Of a stretch of DNA of 64,000 bases, positions 59,748 to 64,000 are shown piece after piece (position 1 is the stretch's first letter; every line of letters starts with the position of its first letter). The notes under the pieces were generated by a model. It ran no database searches, was not told the DNA's origin, and saw only the letters and a list, made by a program, of their open reading frames with translations. Location: the NCBI GenBank assembly GCA_014843695.1, contig CM026397.1:41545464-41609463 (forward strand), read 5' to 3'. Position numbers and translations under genes: made by a program. This stretch comes from Archivesica marissinica (lineage: Eukaryota > Mollusca > Bivalvia > Venerida > Vesicomyidae).

Positions 59748-59911
59748 ATTGTGGAAATTGTTTCAAGAGATAGTAGAAAATAGATTAAAATATCCTACAG
59801 TGCTGGCTATATATCTGTGGCGTTTAGTGGTTTTTAAAAGTAAACTTTTTCAGAAATATATTCCTGTTATAGACATTGTTGTAAAAATTGTCCCGCCATT
59901 CGGAAATCAAC

Positions 59912-59994
59912 TCGTCTCCTTGTCTCCTCGTCTCCTTGTCTCCTCGTCTCCTTGTCTCCTCGTCTCCTTGTCTCCTCGTCTCCTCGTCTCCTTT
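59912..59994. repeat. 8-bp pyrimidine repeat
   Basis: About ten copies of gtctcctc/gtctcctt, giving a pure pyrimidine-biased tract on the + strand. Confidence 0.93.
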
Positions 59995-60051
59995 CTCATG
60001 TTATAACATCTTAGGGTTAATAACAAACTATATTGATTTGCAGTTTAGACT

Positions 60052-61735
60052 TAGTCAAACCTGTACTAGCAGTCGCGTCTACCAACCAGCCAACCTGTAC
60101 TAGCAGTCGCGTCTACCAACCAGCCAACCTGTACTAGCAGTCGCGTCTACCAACCAGCCAACCTGTACTAGCAGTCGCGTCTACCAACCAGCCAACCTGT
60201 ACTAGCAGTCGCGTCTACCAACCAGCCAACCTGTACTAGCAGTCGCGTCTACCAACCAGCCAACCTGTACTAGCAGTCGCGTCTACCAACCAGCCAACCT
60301 GTACTAGCAGTCGCGTCTACCAACCAGCCAACCTGTACTAGCAGTCGCGTCTACCAACCAGCCAACCTGTACTAGCAGTCGCGTCTACCAACCAGCCAAC
60401 CTGTACTAGCAGTCGCGTCTACCAACCAGCCAACCTGTACTAGCAGTCGCGTCTACCAACCAGCCAACCTGTACTAGCAGTCGCGTCTACCAACCAGCCA
60501 ACCTGTGCTAGTGGTCACCTCTATCAACCAGCCAACCTGTGCTAGTGGTCACCTCTATCAACCAGCCAACCTGTGCTAGTGGTCACCTCTATCAAACAGC
60601 CAACCTGTGCTAGTTAGTGGTCACCTCTATCAACCAGCCAACCTGTGCTAGTTAGTGGTCACCTCTATCAACCAGCCAACCTGTGCTAGTGGTCACCTCT
60701 ATCAAACAGCCAACCTGTGCTAGTGGTCACCTCTATCAAACAGCCAACCTGTGCTAGTGGTCACCTCTATCAAACAGCCAACCTGTGCTAGTGGTCACCT
60801 CTATCAAACAGCCAACCTGTGCTAGTGGTCACCTCTATCAAACAGCCAACCTGTGCTAGTGGTCACCTCTATCAAACAGCCAACCTGTGCTAGTGGTCAC
60901 CTCTATCAAACAGCCAACCTGTGCTAGTGGTCACCTCTATCAAACAGCCAACCTGTGCTAGTGGTCACCTCTATCAACCAGCCAACCTGTGCTAGTTAGT
61001 GGTCACCTCTATCAACCAGCCAACCTGTGCTAGTGGTCACCTCTATCAAACAGCCAACCTGTGCTAGTGGTCACCTCTATCAAACAGCCAACCTGTGCTA
61101 GTTAGTGGTCACCTCTATCAAACAGCCAACCTGTGCTAGTTAGTGGTCACCTCTATCAAACAGCCAACCTGTGCTAGTTAGTGGTCACCTCTATCAAACA
61201 GCCAACCTGTGTTAGTTAGTGGTCACCTCTATCAAACAGCCAACCTGTGCTAGTGGTCACCTCTATCAAACAGCCAACCTGTGCTAGTGGTCACCTCTAT
61301 CAACCAGCCAACCTGTGCTAGTGGTCACCTCTATCAAACAGCCAATCTGTGCTAGTGGTCACCTCTATCAAACAGCCAACCTGTGCTAGTGGTCACCTAT
61401 CAAACAGCCAACCTGTGCTAGTGGTCACCTCTATCAAACAGCCAACCTGTGCTAGTGGTCACCTCTATCAAACAGCCAACCTGTGCTAGTGGTCACCTCT
61501 ATCAAACAGCCAACCTGTGCTAGTGGTCACCTCTATCAAACAGCCAACCTGTGCTAGTGGTCACCTCTATCAAACAGCCAACCTGTGCTAGTGGTCACCT
61601 CTATCAAACAGCCAACCTGTGCTAGTGGTCACCTCTATCAAACAGCCAACCTGTGCTAGTGGTCACCTCTATCAAACAGCCAACCTGTGCTAGTGGTCAC
61701 CTCTATCAACCAGCCAACATTTAGAATACCTGACT
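60052..61735. repeat. 34-bp minisatellite inside a CAGTCAAACCTGT element
   Basis: Two subfamilies: ctgtactagcagtcgcgtct accaaccagccaac (60061-60505) and ctgtgctagtggtcacctct atcaaacagccaac (60506-61720). Some units have a 4-base gtta insertion. The array opens with agtcaaacctgt and is followed by cctgtattaagcagcca and acaggtgtatctgta, the decayed right end of the element family (to about 61806). Confidence 0.95.
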
Positions 61736-61806
61736 ACCAGTTTATTATAAATTTCACCTGTATTAAGCAGCCATTTATTGTCGTTCCATTGACAGGTGTA
61801 TCTGTA

Positions 61807-62025
61807 TTCCAAGAGCTATAATAATGTGGGCAGTGTTAGACGTTGATGTTTTATTATTGAGTATATTGTTGTAGGCTACACTATAGGTTGGTTTAATTAC
61901 TGAATATACACCATAATAAACATGGTGGATGTGTAGTGAAACATATTAAATTTACATATTGATATATAAATGTCAGCTGAAATGTTAGATACTGTAGACT
62001 AATATAGACTAGGAACCGTATATAC
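61807..62025. other. Unique AT-rich spacer, nothing recognised
   Basis: No feature is identified. Confidence 0.5.
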
Positions 62026-62080
62026 ACACACACTGTAATATAGACTAGGAACCGTATATACACACACACTGTAACCAGAA
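62000..62080. repeat. 37-38-bp direct repeat, two copies
   Basis: tatagactaggaaccgtata then tacacacacactgta occurs twice in tandem. Confidence 0.9.
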
Positions 62081-62224
62081 TGCTTGTAACTAGTAGTTCT
62101 ACAGATAGCAGAATTCAAAAACATGTACTGGTACCCAGCTTTTGATGTTTAGACATTTTTATTTTTGAGTCAGTAGAGAGTTTCAAAGGTTATGTGAGAT
62201 TTTTCCTGCTTCTGAATGAGTCGA

Positions 62225-62400
62225 TACTCTACAACATTGCCAATTACTCTCGTATACGTGTCCTCACTGAACCAGTCTATACTCTACAACATTGCCAATT
62301 ACTCTCGTATACGTGTCCTCACTGAACCAGTCTATACTCTACAACATTGCCAATTACTCTCGTATACGTGTCCTCGCTGAACCATTCTGTACTCTACAAC
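62225..62400. repeat. 55-bp tandem repeat, three copies
   Basis: tactctacaacattgccaat, tactctcgtatacgtgtcct and cactgaaccagtcta recur at 62225, 62280 and 62335. Confidence 0.95.
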
Positions 62401-62499
62401 ATTGTCTCCTGGTGTTTGGGGAACGATAAGATTTACTCTACAACACAGTATTGTAGATCTTTATATAAATAAATAACAAACTGTTAGTTCTTCATTGGT

Positions 62500-63148
62500 A
62501 TGTAGGTGGGTGGGGTACTTACATCACTACTGTACTGGTATGTAGATGGGTGGGGTACTTACATCACTACTGTACTGGTATATAGGTGGGTGGGGTACTT
62601 ACATCACTACTGTACTGGTATGTAGGTGGGTGGGGTACTTACATCACTACTGTACTGGTATGTAGGTGGGTGGGGTACTTACATAACTACTGTACTGGTA
62701 TGTAGATGGTGGGGTACTTACATCACTACTGTACTGGTATGTAGGTGGGTGGGTACTTACATAACTACTGTACTGGTATATAGGGGTGGGGTACTTACAT
62801 CACTACTGTACTGGTATGTAGATGGGTGGGTACTTACTCCTACTGTATGGTATTAGGGGGTGGGGTACTTACATCACTACTGTACTGGTATGTAGAGGGT
62901 GGGGTACTTACATCACTACTGTACTGGTATGTAGATGGGTGGGGTACTTACATCACTACTGTACTGGTATGTAGGTGGGTGGGGTACTTACATCACTACT
63001 GTACTGGTATGTAGATGGGTGGGGTACTTACATCACTACTGTACTGGTATGTAGGGGGTGGGGTACTTACATCACTACTGTACTGGTATGTAGGTGGGTG
63101 GGGTACTTACATCACTACTGTACTGGTATGTAGGTGGGTGGGGTATGG
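62500..63148. repeat. 40-bp G-rich minisatellite, about 16 copies
   Basis: Unit is ggtatgtaggtgggtggggt then acttacatcactactgtact. The ggtgggtgggg word recurs in most units. Confidence 0.97.
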
Positions 63149-63560
63149 TAGAGTTTGTTTTTATTGTTGAGAATTCAAACTCCTTTGCCATACAGAATTC
63201 ATGAACAACCCTAAATGACTGAAAACAATGATGTTCTCATGTCACACCTTAATTCTGCTGCATTCCTGACCCGATTGTTGCCAGGGTTACCAATGACTAC
63301 CTCCAACCCGTTTCTGTCGTTGCCGGGGGTTACATCCAACCTATTCCTGACCCTGAGGTTGCCGAGGGGGATACAGATGACTAGTACATTATTCTATGTA
63401 GAATAATAACTAAAGAGGGACCTCCGAATGGCCTATGTTTCACATCATTTTGTACAACATTCCATTACATATACCGTGCACTTGTATATTGCAATATACG
63501 GTTTTCTTGTATAGCTACGTTGAAGTTCCACTGTTGGGGGAAAGTTGGAGAGTGTTTAGC
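63149..63560. other. Unique sequence, nothing recognised
   Basis: Three related gttgcc-containing segments (attgttgccagggttac, cgttgccgggggttacat, gaggttgccgagggggatac) occur at 63270-63375. Otherwise nothing is identified. Confidence 0.45.
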
Positions 63561-63568
63561 GTTAGAAT

Positions 63569-63667
63569 CACAGGCACCAGACAAAAAAAAAATGTGTTGG
63601 CCTATGGTCATATAGTAAGTAATGTTTACCAAAAAAAAAAAAATTTTTTTTGTGTCTGGTGCCTGTG
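63569..63667. mobile_element. 99-bp MITE with perfect 15-bp terminal repeats
   Basis: Ends CACAGGCACCAGACA and TGTCTGGTGCCTGTG are perfect inverted repeats, extended by A/T runs. The 8-mer gttagaat flanks both sides exactly (63561-63568 and 63668-63675). An 8-bp target duplication suggests an hAT-group MITE, although the terminus starts CACAGG rather than the usual CAG. Confidence 0.9.
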
Positions 63668-63846
63668 GTTAGAATGGAGAGTTTGATAATAGATCAGCTT
63701 CGTGTTTAGGAAAGCATGCATCATTGTTTCGATGTACGATTTATGTTTTATTGTATTACCTGTCTGTGTAACTGATGCGTTAAATGAGCCGAAGCCATAA
63801 CACTGACGTATAGATGAGGAGGATTGGTGTAAATGAATTCATCATA

Positions 63847-64000
63847 GTTTATACAAATTTATTTTAGCTCGATTGCAAAACAAGTTCTTACAACTTATAT
63901 TAATCACTCTCGGGACCTCATTCCTGATGGAATCCATCGCCACGAGAGAGAGAATAGACATGTAGAATTTGAATGCCTTGCCTAATGGCACGATCGTAAC
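63847..64000 (-). mobile_element. tRNA-derived SINE (family E), cut by window end
   Basis: gtttatacaaatttatttta then gctcgattgcaaaacaagtt, attcctgatggaatccatcg and aatgccttgccta match the 3' half of the copy at 15250-15460. The tRNA-like head lies beyond base 64000. Confidence 0.85.

Noticed and set aside
60052..61735. 34-bp repeats resembling a CRISPR array
   Set aside because: Contiguous units with no unique spacers, so it is a minisatellite.

Overview
The window is eukaryotic, and most likely comes from a lophotrochozoan, probably a bivalve mollusc. It holds one intron-split animal gene with GT/AG junctions, several tRNA-derived SINE families, TTAA-flanked and hAT-type DNA transposons, and a very large amount of minisatellite DNA. 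The species assignment is inference; no ribosomal or mitochondrial marker is present.

The only convincing host gene is Rab3, the small GTPase of synaptic-vesicle exocytosis. It lies on the + strand as four coding exons: 13030-13254, 39028-39146, 52943-53067 and 58230-58420. Together they give an intact 219-residue protein with every G-motif and a C-terminal Cys-Gln-Cys prenylation signal. The 660-nt coding sequence is spread over 45.4 kb because the introns (25.8, 13.8 and 5.2 kb) are packed with tandem repeats. The start codon is the first three bases of an exon directly after a splice acceptor, so at least one 5' untranslated exon must lie upstream and was not located.

Layout. 1-12 kb is upstream of the first coding exon and holds 24-, 30-, 28-, 31- and 33-bp arrays, two TTAA-type MITEs and a small zinc-finger-bearing DNA transposon that splits the 31-bp array. 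13.3-39.0 kb is intron 1, with arrays of 76, 21, 99, 32, 31, 40, 46, 48/46, 83, 59 and 18 bp, SINEs, and an hAT-like element nested in a MITE. 39.1-52.9 kb is intron 2, with a 19-bp array split by two hAT-like insertions, then 39-, 36/39- and 17-bp arrays. 53.1-58.2 kb is intron 3, with a 50/42-bp array that carries copies of the exon 3 splice donor, then 40-, 24- and 25-bp arrays and a 1000-N assembly gap. 58.4-64 kb is the 3' flank, with 52-, 25-, 34-, 55- and 40-bp arrays, a 99-bp MITE and the edge of a SINE. By my estimate about 60% of the non-gap sequence is tandem repeat.

The recurring theme is that arrays are seeded from pre-existing elements. One SINE family is linked to arrays at three or four places. 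One CAGTCAAACCTGT-ended element family is linked to arrays at four places. TTAACCC-ended MITEs have had their ends amplified. In intron 3 the seed is the Rab3 exon 3 boundary itself. Long open frames inside arrays follow from unit lengths divisible by three and are not called as genes.
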